The notes under the pieces were generated by a model. It worked only from the letters and a program-made list of their open reading frames with translations, was not told where the DNA came from and made no database searches. The position numbers and the translations under genes were made by a program. DNA of 64,000 bases. Origin: Cohnella rhizosphaerae (lineage in GTDB: Bacteria; Bacillota; Bacilli; Paenibacillales; Paenibacillaceae). Where the stretch lies: positions 2,348,214 through 2,412,213 of the forward strand of contig NZ_JAPDIA010000003.1 of assembly GCF_029525575.1 (NCBI RefSeq), read 5' to 3'. Below are positions 56,536-64,000 of the stretch, one piece after another; position 1 is the first letter of the stretch, and each line of letters opens with the position of its first letter.

Positions 56536-56965
56536 CGATTTATGCCGCGCCAAGATGCACAAAAAATGTGCATCTTTAGGGCAAATATAACGCATCGCGG
56601 CCACTGCCGCGCCAAGATGCACAAAAAATGTGCATCTTTAGGGCGAACACGACGCCTCGCGGCCACTGCCGCGCCAAGATGCACAAAAAATGTGCATCTT
56701 TAGGCCAAACACAACGCCTCGCGGCTACTGCCGCGCCAAGATGCACAAAAAATGTGCATCTTTAGGGCAAACACAACGCCTCGCGGCTACTGCCGCGCCA
56801 AGATGCACAAAAAATGTGCATCTTTAGGCCAAACACAACGCCTCGCGGCCACTGCCGCGCCAAGATGCACAAAAAATGTGCATCTTTAGGGCAAACACAA
56901 CGCCTCGCGGTAGCGTCAAGATGCACAAAAAATGTGCATCTTTAACGCAAGCGCGACACCTGCGG
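56536..56965 (+). repeat. Tandem array of 7 x 62-bp units with perfect A-loop hairpin
   Basis: Hairpins start at 56554, 56616, 56678, 56740, 56802, 56864 and 56920 (the last unit is 6 bp short). Each has arms AAGATGCACA and TGTGCATCTT around five A, plus a second small stem CGCGG ... CCGCG. The A-loop hairpin is identical in all seven copies, while the rest varies slightly. It lies between the convergent xylF and tetR genes. At 62 bp it is not a multiple of three, so a coding role is excluded. Confidence 0.9.
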
Positions 56966-57013
56966 CACCGTTTTGTAATGCAGCTATTCCTGATTCTCAC
57001 GTGCACCATTTCG

Positions 57014-57694
57014 CTACTTTTCCTGCGCCAGGATCACCTGCTCGACCCCCAGCAGAATCAGGTTCAAGCCGAATTCGAACGACCGGTCGGTCCCCATCAG
57101 CTCGAACATGCCGCTTTTGAACAGCCTCCGGAACAGTCCCGCATCCTCCTCGCTCATGTCGTCCAACAGGCGAATCATCCCGCCTTTTTGAAAGTCTCCC
57201 TGGTCGTTCATCATCGCGGCCACGTTGCGCTGATGCTGGTAGTCGTCCAGCACGAAGTTATGAACGTAATTCACGAGCGCAAGCACCGTCTGTATTTTCT
57301 GCTCCTGCGCAAGCGGCGTCGCTTCCAGGCAGCGCAGCATGCGGTTGGTAAGCCGAATGATGTCCGGCTCGTGCGGGAGCGTCAGCATCATTAGCTGCGT
57401 GGAGCAAGGGTATCGGCGGTGCACGTTACGTATCGTCGTCGCAATTCCAGCGAGCTGAGCCTTCCAGTCCCCTTCCGAACGATACTCCTCCAGGACGATT
57501 CGCGATACTTGGCTGGCCAAGCGCTGATAGAGATCCAGCTTGCTCTTGAAGTACCAGTACAGCGAGGGCGCCTGGATTCCCAGCCGGTCGGCCAAGCGTC
57601 TCATGCTGAACTTTTCGATGCCTTCCTCTTCCAGAAGCGCCCACGAGGCTTCCAAAATCTTGTCCTCCGATATTTGCGGCTGCTGCTTTTTCAT
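57014..57694 (-). CDS. TetR-family transcriptional repressor
   Basis: Length is 226 aa. The N-terminal HTH (ILEASWALLEEEGIEKFSMR ... APSLYWYFKSKLDLYQ) is of the TetR type and the helical C-terminal domain resembles the TetR_C branch. It is divergent from the MATE efflux gene, with a shared 216-bp region carrying three palindromes TCTAAC-N3-GTTAGA-like. It very likely represses both genes and is released by an efflux substrate. Confidence 0.9.
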   Translation of the reverse strand: MKKQQPQISEDKILEASWALLEEEGIEKFSMRRLADRLGIQAPSLYWYFKSKLDLYQRLASQVSRIVLEEYRSEGDWKAQLAGIATTIRNVHRRYPCSTQLMMLTLPHEPDIIRLTNRMLRCLEATPLAQEQKIQTVLALVNYVHNFVLDDYQHQRNVAAMMNDQGDFQKGGMIRLLDDMSEEDAGLFRRLFKSGMFELMGTDRSFEFGLNLILLGVEQVILAQEK

Positions 57695-57711
57695 CGGTAT
57701 CCGCCCTTTTG

Positions 57712-57795
57712 TCTAACAGTGTAAGATTGTTCTTTACAGGTTCATAAACCCATGATATCATCTAACACTGTAAGGTTCAATCTAACGGTGTTAGA
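57712..57795. promoter_or_regulatory. Three candidate TetR operators
   Basis: TCTAACAGTGTAAGA (57712-57726), TCTAACACTGTAAGG (57761-57775) and TCTAACGGTGTTAGA (57781-57795, perfect palindrome). The second overlaps the -10/start region of the MATE promoter. The first overlaps a TACACT box that could be the tetR -10 on the other strand. Confidence 0.75.
57733..57761 (+). promoter_or_regulatory. Promoter of the MATE gene
   Basis: TTTACA (57733-57738), 17-bp spacer and TATCAT (57756-57761) are flanked by the TetR operators. Confidence 0.6.
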
Positions 57796-57874
57796 CTGGT
57801 GCTTGCTGAGTTAGACGGTTGCCCAAAAAGTTAGACGAGCGCCTGCAAACTTAGACGGCTGTCTACGTTTAGAC
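57791..57874 (+). repeat. Phased 20-bp repeats of TTAGAC half-sites
   Basis: TTAGAC occurs at 57791, 57811, 57831 and 57851, exactly 20 bp apart, and again at 57869. The right half of the last operator is the first copy. The common form is (G/C)TTAGACGG followed by variable sequence. Spacing of about two helical turns puts all copies on one face of the DNA. Confidence 0.7.
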
Positions 57875-57910
57875 CGAAGCCTGATCAAACCCAAGAAAGC
57901 GGTGACTCCC

Positions 57911-59266
57911 ATGGAATCTGCAAACCTCCACTATTTTGAAAAAGCGCCGATCGCCAAAGCCGTAGCCCATTTCGCCGTGCCGATGATGCTGGGTACTTCA
58001 ATGAGCGTGATCTACTCGATCTTAAACGCCTTTTTCCTTGGCACGCTTGACAGTACCGCCATGCTGTCCGCGCTCGCGCTCACGCTGCCGTTGTTCGCGA
58101 TCATTATGGCGCTCGGCAATCTGATCGGCATCGGCAGCGGCGCGTTCATCTCCCGATTGCTCGGAGAGAAAAAATACGACGACGTGAAGCATCTGTCTTC
58201 ATTCGCTTTTTACAGCAGCTTAGCTCTCGGCCTTATCGTGATGGCCGTCGGTCTGCCTTTGATCGACCCGATCGTGCACGGGCTTGGGGCGACGCCGGAT
58301 TCGTTCGGATTCACGAAGGATTATGTCACGATTATGCTGATCGGTTCGCCGTTCGTCGTGCTTTTTTTCACCCTGGAAAATATCGTGCGGTCGGAAGGCT
58401 CGGCCATCACGTCGATGGTCGGCATGATGCTCAGCGTCGTCGTGAACATCGCGCTCGATGCGCTCGCGGTCTTCGTCCTCCACTGGGGCGTGATCGGCGT
58501 CGCGTCCGCCACCGTCGTATCGAACCTCGTCGCGTGCGTATTTTTCGCCTTCCATATCGGCTATAAAAGTTCGTTTCTAACCATCTCGGCTAAATGGTTC
58601 AAGGTAACCAAGGACATCCTGAGCAATGTATTCAAGATCGGCGTACCCGTCTTCGTCATGAGCGTATTCCTGGGGGCCATGTCGCTGATCTTTAACCATT
58701 ACCTCGTCGAATACGGCGAACAAGCCATCGCGGGCTACGGCATTTCGTCTCGCTTGCTGCAATTTCCCGAGTTTATTCTGATGGGCTTGTGCGAGGGCGT
58801 CGTGCCGCTGATCGCCTTCTCTTTTACGGCCGACAAGCTGCGCATGAAGCATACGATCTCCTTCACGATCAAGACGATCCTGGCGCTCGCCGTCGTCTTC
58901 GGCATCGTCGTCTACCTCGTATCCGACCACCTGATCGGCTGGTTTACGAACGACCCGCAGTTGATCGAAATGGGCAGCTACATTTTGCACGTGACGTTCC
59001 TATCCTTGTTCATTACGGGCATGACCTCGCTGTTCACGGGGGATTTTCCAAGCGACCGCGCAGGGTACCGCCGCTCTTGTCATGTCCGTCATTCAAGGGA
59101 TCACGCTCATTCCCGTCCTTTATATCGCCAACCAAATGAACGGCTTCCACGGCGTCGTCTGGTCGCTCGTCATCGCGGATGCCGTAGCGTTCCTGGTCGG
59201 GGGGGGATCATGCTGTACGCGCTGCGCAACAGATTGCAGCCGGATCTTGCGCAATTGGCACAGTAA
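57911..59266 (+). CDS. MATE-family multidrug efflux transporter (two frameshift sites as sequenced)
   Basis: After correction this is 450 aa with about twelve membrane helices. LHYFEKAPIAKAVAHFAVPMMLG and GIGSGAFISRLLGEKKYDDVK are typical of the MepA-like branch, which exports cationic drugs using an ion gradient. Frame breaks are at G5 59038-59042 (four G restore TGIFQATAQGTAALVMSVIQG) and G8 59199-59206, where two extra bases must be removed to reach GIMLYALRNRLQPDLAQ. ATG 57911 is chosen over GTG 57902. Regulated by the divergent TetR. Confidence 0.85.
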   Translation: MESANLHYFEKAPIAKAVAHFAVPMMLGTSMSVIYSILNAFFLGTLDSTAMLSALALTLPLFAIIMALGNLIGIGSGAFISRLLGEKKYDDVKHLSSFAFYSSLALGLIVMAVGLPLIDPIVHGLGATPDSFGFTKDYVTIMLIGSPFVVLFFTLENIVRSEGSAITSMVGMMLSVVVNIALDALAVFVLHWGVIGVASATVVSNLVACVFFAFHIGYKSSFLTISAKWFKVTKDILSNVFKIGVPVFVMSVFLGAMSLIFNHYLVEYGEQAIAGYGISSRLLQFPEFILMGLCEGVVPLIAFSFTADKLRMKHTISFTIKTILALAVVFGIVVYLVSDHLIGWFTNDPQLIEMGSYILHVTFLSLFITGMTSLFTGDFPSDRAGYRRSCHVRHSRDHAHSRPLYRQPNERLPRRRLVARHRGCRSVPGRGGIMLYALRNRLQPDLAQLAQ

Positions 59267-59295
59267 AACCACGGACCAAGCCGTCAAGCAACGCA

Positions 59296-59323
59296 AACCG
59301 TACCGTTCAGGTGCGGTTTTTTT
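59296..59323 (+). terminator. Intrinsic terminator
   Basis: AACCGTACC / GGTGCGGTT pair over 9 bp (one G-U) with loop GTTCA, followed by TTTTT. Confidence 0.8.
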
Positions 59324-59375
59324 GCCGTTCCCGACCAGGTTAAATTTTTGCAGAAGGTCGCAAAAGAGTGCTATC

Positions 59376-59389
59376 GATAAGCGCTTTCA
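59376..59389 (+). promoter_or_regulatory. Candidate CcpA-binding cre site
   Basis: GATAAGCGCTTTCA is close to the cre palindrome TGAAAGCGCTTTCA (right half perfect). It lies 68 bp upstream of the ChvE-like gene start, fitting glucose repression of an alternative-sugar importer. Confidence 0.55.
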
Positions 59390-59457
59390 CGCATCTTGTC
59401 CGGTGCTATATTTGTCTTGTCAGAAAAACCGACGAGTTCGAAAGGGGATACAACGAA

Positions 59458-60564
59458 ATGAAAAAAGGATTTAAAACGATCGCGCTGCTGATGGTCGTCA
59501 TGCTGTTCGCGGCGGTCGCCGCAGCTTGCGGCAAGGATGGCGGCAGCAGCAAGGTGAGCGTGGGCATCGTGCTTCCGACGAAGGACGAACCGAGATGGGT
59601 ACAGGACGAGCAACGCTTTAAGGATGCGCTGTCCGGCACGAAATATACGACCGATATCCTGTTCAGCCAAGGCTCCTCCGCCAAGGAAAAGGAAAACGTC
59701 GAGACGCTGATCAACAAAGGCATTCAAGTCCTCATCATCTGTCCGCAAGACGGCGACGCGGCGGCGGCGGCGGTAGAAGCGGCCAAGAAGGAAGGCATCA
59801 AGGTCATCTCCTACGACCGTCTGATCACCAACACGGACGCGGTCGACTACTACGTCACCTTCGACAGCGTCGCTGTCGGCGCTGCGCAAGCGCAATACCT
59901 GGTCGACCACGCCAAGGGCAGCGGCGAGCCGCTCTACCTGTACGCCGGCGCCGCCACCGACAACAACGCGTTCCTGTTCTTCCAGGGCGCATGGCAGACG
60001 CTTCAGCCGAAGATCGCGGACGGCACGTTCAAGATCGCGAACTCCAGCGAAGCGGTCGCATTGAAGGATACGAAGGACCTGACCCGCGAGCAAATGAGCA
60101 AGATCATCGGCCAAGTCACGACGAACTGGGACGCCAACGAAGCCAAGAACAAGGCGCAAACGCACCTGACCTCCGCGGCCGCCGACATGAAGGGCGACGT
60201 CGCCATCCTGGCGCCGAACGACGGCACGGCCCGCTCCATCGCCGACGTATTCGCCTCCGACAAGGCGATCACGAGCTACGTCGTTACCGGCCAGGACGCC
60301 GAGAAGGCCTCCATCCAGTACGTCATCGACGGCAAGCAATCCATGACGGTATTCAAGGACGTCCGCACGCTGGTCAAGGACGCGATGGGCATGGCGGTCG
60401 CCATCCTCGACGGCAAGACGCCCGAGACGACCGGCTCCTACAATAACGGCAAGGTGGACGTGAAGGCAAAGCAAACGGACGTCATCGTCGTCGACAAGGG
60501 CAACGTGAAGAAGGAACTCATCGATTCGGACTATTACAAAGCGGGCGACTTCACGGGACTGTAA
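59458..60564 (+). CDS. chvE: Sugar-binding lipoprotein of a multiple-monosaccharide importer, ChvE-like
   Basis: Length is 368 aa. Signal peptide with lipobox AAAC is followed by a ribose/xylose-type binding fold (VGIVLPTKDEPRWVQDEQRF, QVLIICPQDGDAAAAAVEAAK, ISYDRLITNTDAVDYYVTFD, AILAPNDGTARSIADVFAS). ATG 59458 follows AAAGGGG. It leads the operon with the double-domain ATPase and single permease type below. Ligand is probably xylose, arabinose, galactose or glucose. Confidence 0.88.
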   Translation: MKKGFKTIALLMVVMLFAAVAAACGKDGGSSKVSVGIVLPTKDEPRWVQDEQRFKDALSGTKYTTDILFSQGSSAKEKENVETLINKGIQVLIICPQDGDAAAAAVEAAKKEGIKVISYDRLITNTDAVDYYVTFDSVAVGAAQAQYLVDHAKGSGEPLYLYAGAATDNNAFLFFQGAWQTLQPKIADGTFKIANSSEAVALKDTKDLTREQMSKIIGQVTTNWDANEAKNKAQTHLTSAAADMKGDVAILAPNDGTARSIADVFASDKAITSYVVTGQDAEKASIQYVIDGKQSMTVFKDVRTLVKDAMGMAVAILDGKTPETTGSYNNGKVDVKAKQTDVIVVDKGNVKKELIDSDYYKAGDFTGL

Positions 60565-60589
60565 TTCCGGCCGGCCTATAGCTTAAAGC

Positions 60590-60626
60590 GCGGGATCGTG
60601 ATAGATGCGTCTATCGCGATTCCCGC
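60590..60626 (+). promoter_or_regulatory. Intercistronic hairpin
   Basis: GCGGGATCGTGATAGA pairs with TCTATCGCGATTCCCGC (one bulged base, TGCG loop) between the binding-protein and ATPase genes. There is no U tract, so it likely protects the upstream mRNA and raises binding-protein yield. Confidence 0.6.
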
Positions 60627-60663
60627 CGTTACCGAACGTCGCTGCGCCTAAGGAGTGAAGAGA

Positions 60664-62188
60664 ATGAGCGACTATATTTTAGAAATGAACAACATCACGA
60701 AGGAATTCCCGGGCGTCAAGGCGCTCACCGACGTCAGCTTCAAGGTCGAACGGGGCGAGATCCACTGCCTGATCGGGGAAAACGGCGCGGGCAAGTCCAC
60801 GCTGATGAAGGTGCTGAGCGGCGTGTATCCGCATGGCACGTATTCGGGCGACATCGTGTTCGACGGTCGGGTACAGGCGTTCTCCAAGATCAGCGACAGC
60901 GTCAAGACCGGCATCGCCATCATTTATCAGGAGCTTGCGCTATTCCCGGATCTTACCGTTTACGAGAACATTTTTGCCGGCAACGAAGTGAAGCGAGGCG
61001 CAGTCGTCGACTGGAACCGCACGATCGTCGAAGCCAAGCGCATGCTCAAAAAAAGTAAAGCTAAATGTCAATCCCGAGACTCCGATCAAGGACCTGGGCG
61101 TCGGCAAGCAGCAGCTCGTCGAGATCGCCAAGGCGCTCAGCAAAGAAGTGAAGCTGCTCATCCTGGACGAGCCGACGGCCGCGCTCAACGAGAACGACAG
61201 CGAGAACCTGCTCGAACTGCTTCGCGAACTGAAGGATCAGGGCATTACCTGCATTATGATTTCCCACAAGCTCAAGGAAGTCATCTCGATCGCCGACAAG
61301 GCGACGGTACTGCGCGACGGGCGCACGATCTGCACGCTCGACGGCGCCAAGGGCGAGATTACGGAAGGCGTCATCATTAAAAACATGGTCGGAAGGGAGA
61401 TCGAGGATATCTATCCGAAGCGCGCGAACAAGAAGTTCGGCGACACGATCCTCGAGGTCCGCGATTGGACCGCCTACGACGCGCCTTCGGGCAGAAACGT
61501 CGTCAAGAACGCCAATGTGCACGTTAAAAAAAGGAGAAATCGTCGGTATCGCCGGCTTGATGGGCTCGGGGCGGACGGAGCTGGCGCTCAGCATCTTCGG
61601 CAATCCGAAGTCCTATAAACTGCAAGGCGAGCTGCTCGTGGAGGGCAAGCGCCGTTCGTTCAAGCATACGAGCGACGCGATCGAAGCGGGCATCGCCTAT
61701 GTCACGGAAGACCGCAAGGGAGACGGCCTGTTTCTCCTCCAGGACATCAAGAGCAACGTCACGGCCGCCAATCTGCACGGCATCGCCAGAGGCGGCATCA
61801 TCAATCAGAACGAAGAGGTCAAGGTCGCGAGCGAATACAAAAAAATCGATGAACGTGAAGGCGCCGTCCGTCGAGCAGATCGTCGGCAACTTAAGCGGAG
61901 GCAACCAGCAGAAGGTATCGCTCGGCAAATGGCTGTTCGTCGGTCCGAAGCTGCTCATTCTCGACGAGCCGACCCGCGGCATCGACGTCGGCGCGAAGTT
62001 CGAAATCTACACGATCATGAACAAGCTGATCGCCGAAGGGATGAGCATCATCATGATCTCGTCGGAGCTCGGGGGAGGTGCTCGGCATGAGCGACCGCGT
62101 CTACGTCATGGCCGAAGGCAAGATCAAGGGCGAACTGCCGATCGAACAGGCCAGCCAGGAAAAAATCATGGAGCTCGCCACGCAATAG
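60664..62188 (+). CDS. mmsA: Double-domain sugar ABC ATPase, MmsA/XylG-like (four frameshifts as sequenced)
   Basis: After correction this is 506 aa from ATG 60664 (AAGGAG 8 bases upstream). The first ABC domain has Walker [11 protein letters not shown]-loop [12 protein letters not shown], signature [15 protein letters not shown] and Walker [12 protein letters not shown]. The second has a degenerate Walker A ([11 protein letters not shown]), signature [15 protein letters not shown] and [14 protein letters not shown]. Frame breaks are A7 61048-61054, A7 61526-61532, A7 61839-61845 and G5 62071-62075. One fewer base at each gives [34 protein letters not shown] and [14 protein letters not shown]. 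It energises uptake through the next gene's permease. Confidence 0.88.
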
Positions 62189-62200
62189 GAGGTATCGTCG

Positions 62201-63376
62201 ATGAATTTTTATAATGAAGCCAAATCGCTGCTCAAGGTGAACATTCGCGAGTACGGCATGTACATCGCCCTGTTCGTCATCATGCTGACCTTTTCGATCA
62301 TGACCGACGGCCTGTTCATGTCGTCGCGCAACATCAGCAATCTGCTCGACATGACCGGCTACACCGCCGTGCTGGCCGTCGGCATGACGCTCGTCATCGT
62401 GATCCGGCACATCGACTTGTCGGTCGGCTTCGCCGCCGGCTTCATGGGCGCGATCGCCGCGATCATGCTGTCGGACTGGGGCGTGCCGGTCTACATCACG
62501 ATTCCCGTCATCCTCGTGCTGGGCATCGTCATCGGCATGTTCAACGGCGTGCTGGTCGCATCGATCGGCATACCGGCGTTCGTCTCGTCGCTCGCGGCGA
62601 TGCTCATCTTCCGCGGCGCGCTGCTCCTAGTCACGGAAAAGACGGGGACGATCATCGTCAAAAACGAGCATTTCAACGCGCTTGGCAACGGATTTATCCC
62701 GTCCCTGGGCGAAGTCGGCGGCCTCAGCGTGCTCTCGCTCATTCTCGGACTCGTAGTCATCGCGCTGTATATTTACTTTGAATTCGCGAACCGCCGCAAC
62801 AAGCTGAAGTACGAATTCGAGGTCGTCTCGGGCGGCATCTTCGCGGTCAAGCTCGTATTCGTATCGGCCATCATCGCTTATATCACCTGGATCATCGCCG
62901 GCTACAACGGCTTCTCCTGGACCGTCGTCATCATGCTGGCCGTCGTCGTGATCTATCACTTCCTGACGACCAAGACGGTGCTCGGCCGACATATCTACGC
63001 GGTCGGCAGCAATCCCGAGGCTGCGCACCTGAGCGGCATCAGCGTCAAAAAAATCACCTACATTGTCTTCGGTTCGATGGGCATGCTGTCCGCGCTGTCC
63101 GGCATCTTGTACACGGCCCGTCTCCAATCGGCGACGACGACGGCGGGCACGCTGTTCGAACTCGACGCGATCGCGGCCGCATACGTCGGCGGCGTATCCG
63201 CAGCGGGCGGCGTCGGCAAAGTAACCGGCTCCATCATCGGCGCCATCGTCATGGCCTCGCTCACCAGCGGCATGAACCTGCTCGGCGTCGGCATCTCGTA
63301 CCAGTACATGATTCGCGGCGGCGTCCTGGCCGCGGCCGTCATCTTCGACGTCATGACGCGCAAGAAGAGAGCGTAA
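62201..63376 (+). CDS. mmsB: Sugar ABC transporter permease, MmsB/XylH-like
   Basis: Length is 391 aa with about ten membrane helices. The cytoplasmic signature [21 protein letters not shown] and [21 protein letters not shown] are typical of the ribose/xylose permease family. AGGAGGT lies 7 bases before ATG 62201, 12 bp after the ATPase stop. The A7 run near 63047 is in frame, unlike those in the ATPase gene. Confidence 0.92.
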   Translation: MNFYNEAKSLLKVNIREYGMYIALFVIMLTFSIMTDGLFMSSRNISNLLDMTGYTAVLAVGMTLVIVIRHIDLSVGFAAGFMGAIAAIMLSDWGVPVYITIPVILVLGIVIGMFNGVLVASIGIPAFVSSLAAMLIFRGALLLVTEKTGTIIVKNEHFNALGNGFIPSLGEVGGLSVLSLILGLVVIALYIYFEFANRRNKLKYEFEVVSGGIFAVKLVFVSAIIAYITWIIAGYNGFSWTVVIMLAVVVIYHFLTTKTVLGRHIYAVGSNPEAAHLSGISVKKITYIVFGSMGMLSALSGILYTARLQSATTTAGTLFELDAIAAAYVGGVSAAGGVGKVTGSIIGAIVMASLTSGMNLLGVGISYQYMIRGGVLAAAVIFDVMTRKKRA

Positions 63377-63390
63377 GGGCAAGCTGCCAG

Positions 63391-63441
63391 AGCCGTTCCG
63401 GTCCGCCGCGAGATTCACGGGGGGATGGGGCGGCTTTTTTT
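63391..63441 (+). terminator. Probable terminator of the ChvE-Mms operon
   Basis: AGCCGTTCC / GGGGCGGCT pair over 9 bp (two G-U) across a 27-nt loop, followed by T7. Confidence 0.55.
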
Positions 63442-64000
63442 GAGGATCACCATAGGGCGGCCATTGGCGTACAATGAAGCGCGCTATGACGGATAGTCGA
63501 AACTGGTATCGCGCGGAACGCCTGTCGATCCTTTTGCCGCAATGCCTGCAAATATACATCTATTTCCGCCGGTATCTGCCCTTTTGTAAAGAATAGATGC
63601 GAAAACGCAGTAATTTTACGCCGTCAGCCGAATTTCCGGCTTGCGCTTTAATTTTGCCTGCATATTTGCAGGTATTGCATCAAGTATCGCGCGTCGACAG
63701 AAAATACATGTAAAGTTGCAGGTTTTTATACCCGTCAATCTTCGAAACCGCCGGTACGAGGTGGCTCATCCGACAGCCGTTACAATTGGCCAGCGTATCG
63801 TCGCCATCATTGGGCCGCCCGGGCGATCTAATCGGACGGTTTTTTATTGTTGGGTCGGCGCGAGGTGCGGGATCGTCTGCACGACGACGGAAGATCGGGC
63901 GCGAATTCGCAGGGGCTATCTCAAACGGCTACATGGCCTCGGCTATCGATAGGGTATACAAAGAGGGCCGTATAAAATCTGTTAGCCTCAGCTGGATCCG
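63442..64000. other. Intergenic region with degenerate inverted repeats; no supported gene
   Basis: A perfect inverted repeat CCTGCATATTTGCAGG (6-bp arms, 4-nt loop) is at 63657-63672. CTGCAAATATACATCTATT (from 63546) has a diverged inverted partner AATAGATGCGAAAACGCAG about 30 bp downstream, and TTGCAGGT recurs near 63716. A 103-codon frame from 63641 lacks a ribosome binding site and passes through these repeats, so I do not call it. Confidence 0.5.

Noticed and set aside
56473-56579. C-terminal extension of the XylF-like protein into the repeat array
   Set aside because: It would translate a perfect terminator and part of a repeat unit; a one-base correction gives a stop before the terminator.
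61048-61845. Programmed frameshifting or slippage at A7 runs in the ABC ATPase gene
   Set aside because: Three A7 shifts plus one G5 shift in one housekeeping-type ATPase, with no stimulatory structure considered necessary in homologues, fit sequence error better. Kept as a testable alternative in the findings.
63641-63952. 103-codon frame at the window end
   Set aside because: No ribosome binding site, no homology recognised, runs through inverted repeats.

Overview
The window looks like a GC-rich member of the Paenibacillaceae (Cohnella- or Paenibacillus-like). This rests on the GC-rich coding sequence, strong AGGAGG ribosome binding sites with frequent TTG/GTG starts, many lipoprotein sugar-binding proteins with sugar permeases but no dedicated ATPase, large membrane-bound AraC regulators, an SLH-anchored surface protein and CcpA (cre)-type sites. 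No rRNA, tRNA, CRISPR array, phage or insertion sequence was recognised.

Layout. 1-9 kb: a cupin-AraC regulator, a small unknown gene, then a membrane AraC regulator with a complete sugar importer (binding protein plus two permeases) and a Gfo/Idh/MocA oxidoreductase. 9-19 kb: a secreted heparinase II/III-like multidomain enzyme, a DUF4091 glycosidase-like protein and, convergent to it, a clan D (GH36-like) alpha-galactosidase-like enzyme. 19-27 kb: three paralogous DUF3502-type binding proteins around two permeases. 27-31 kb: a four-gene catabolic cluster (2-hydroxyacid dehydrogenase, nitrilase-type amidohydrolase, Gfo/Idh/MocA, enolase-superfamily enzyme). 31-41 kb: a second membrane AraC regulator, an SLH-anchored beta-helix protein, a second DUF4091 gene and a third Gfo/Idh/MocA gene. 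41-46 kb: housekeeping and stress genes and an unusual cNMP-cNMP-PrsW-zinc-ribbon membrane protein. 46.5-50 kb: an XpaC-like / VWA / TelA operon. 51-63 kb: an XylFII-LytS-YesN-type xylose sensing cassette with an XylF-like binding protein, a TetR-MATE efflux pair, and a ChvE-MmsA-MmsB-type monosaccharide importer.

Most of the window therefore serves extracellular breakdown, sensing, import and first-step oxidation of plant-type or uronate-containing polysaccharides.

Two window-wide properties matter. First, at least 16 genes are broken by about 26 single-base insertions (one site carries two extra bases), nearly all inside G4-G8 or A7 runs. Every one restores a full-length family member when the extra base is removed, so I treat them as probable sequence errors and annotate the whole genes. 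Second, four intergenic regions hold different tandem arrays (units of 51, 51, 93 and 62 bp), each unit built around a short inverted repeat. A fifth array consists of iterated copies of the telA 3' end. These arrays are the most unusual unexplained structure here.
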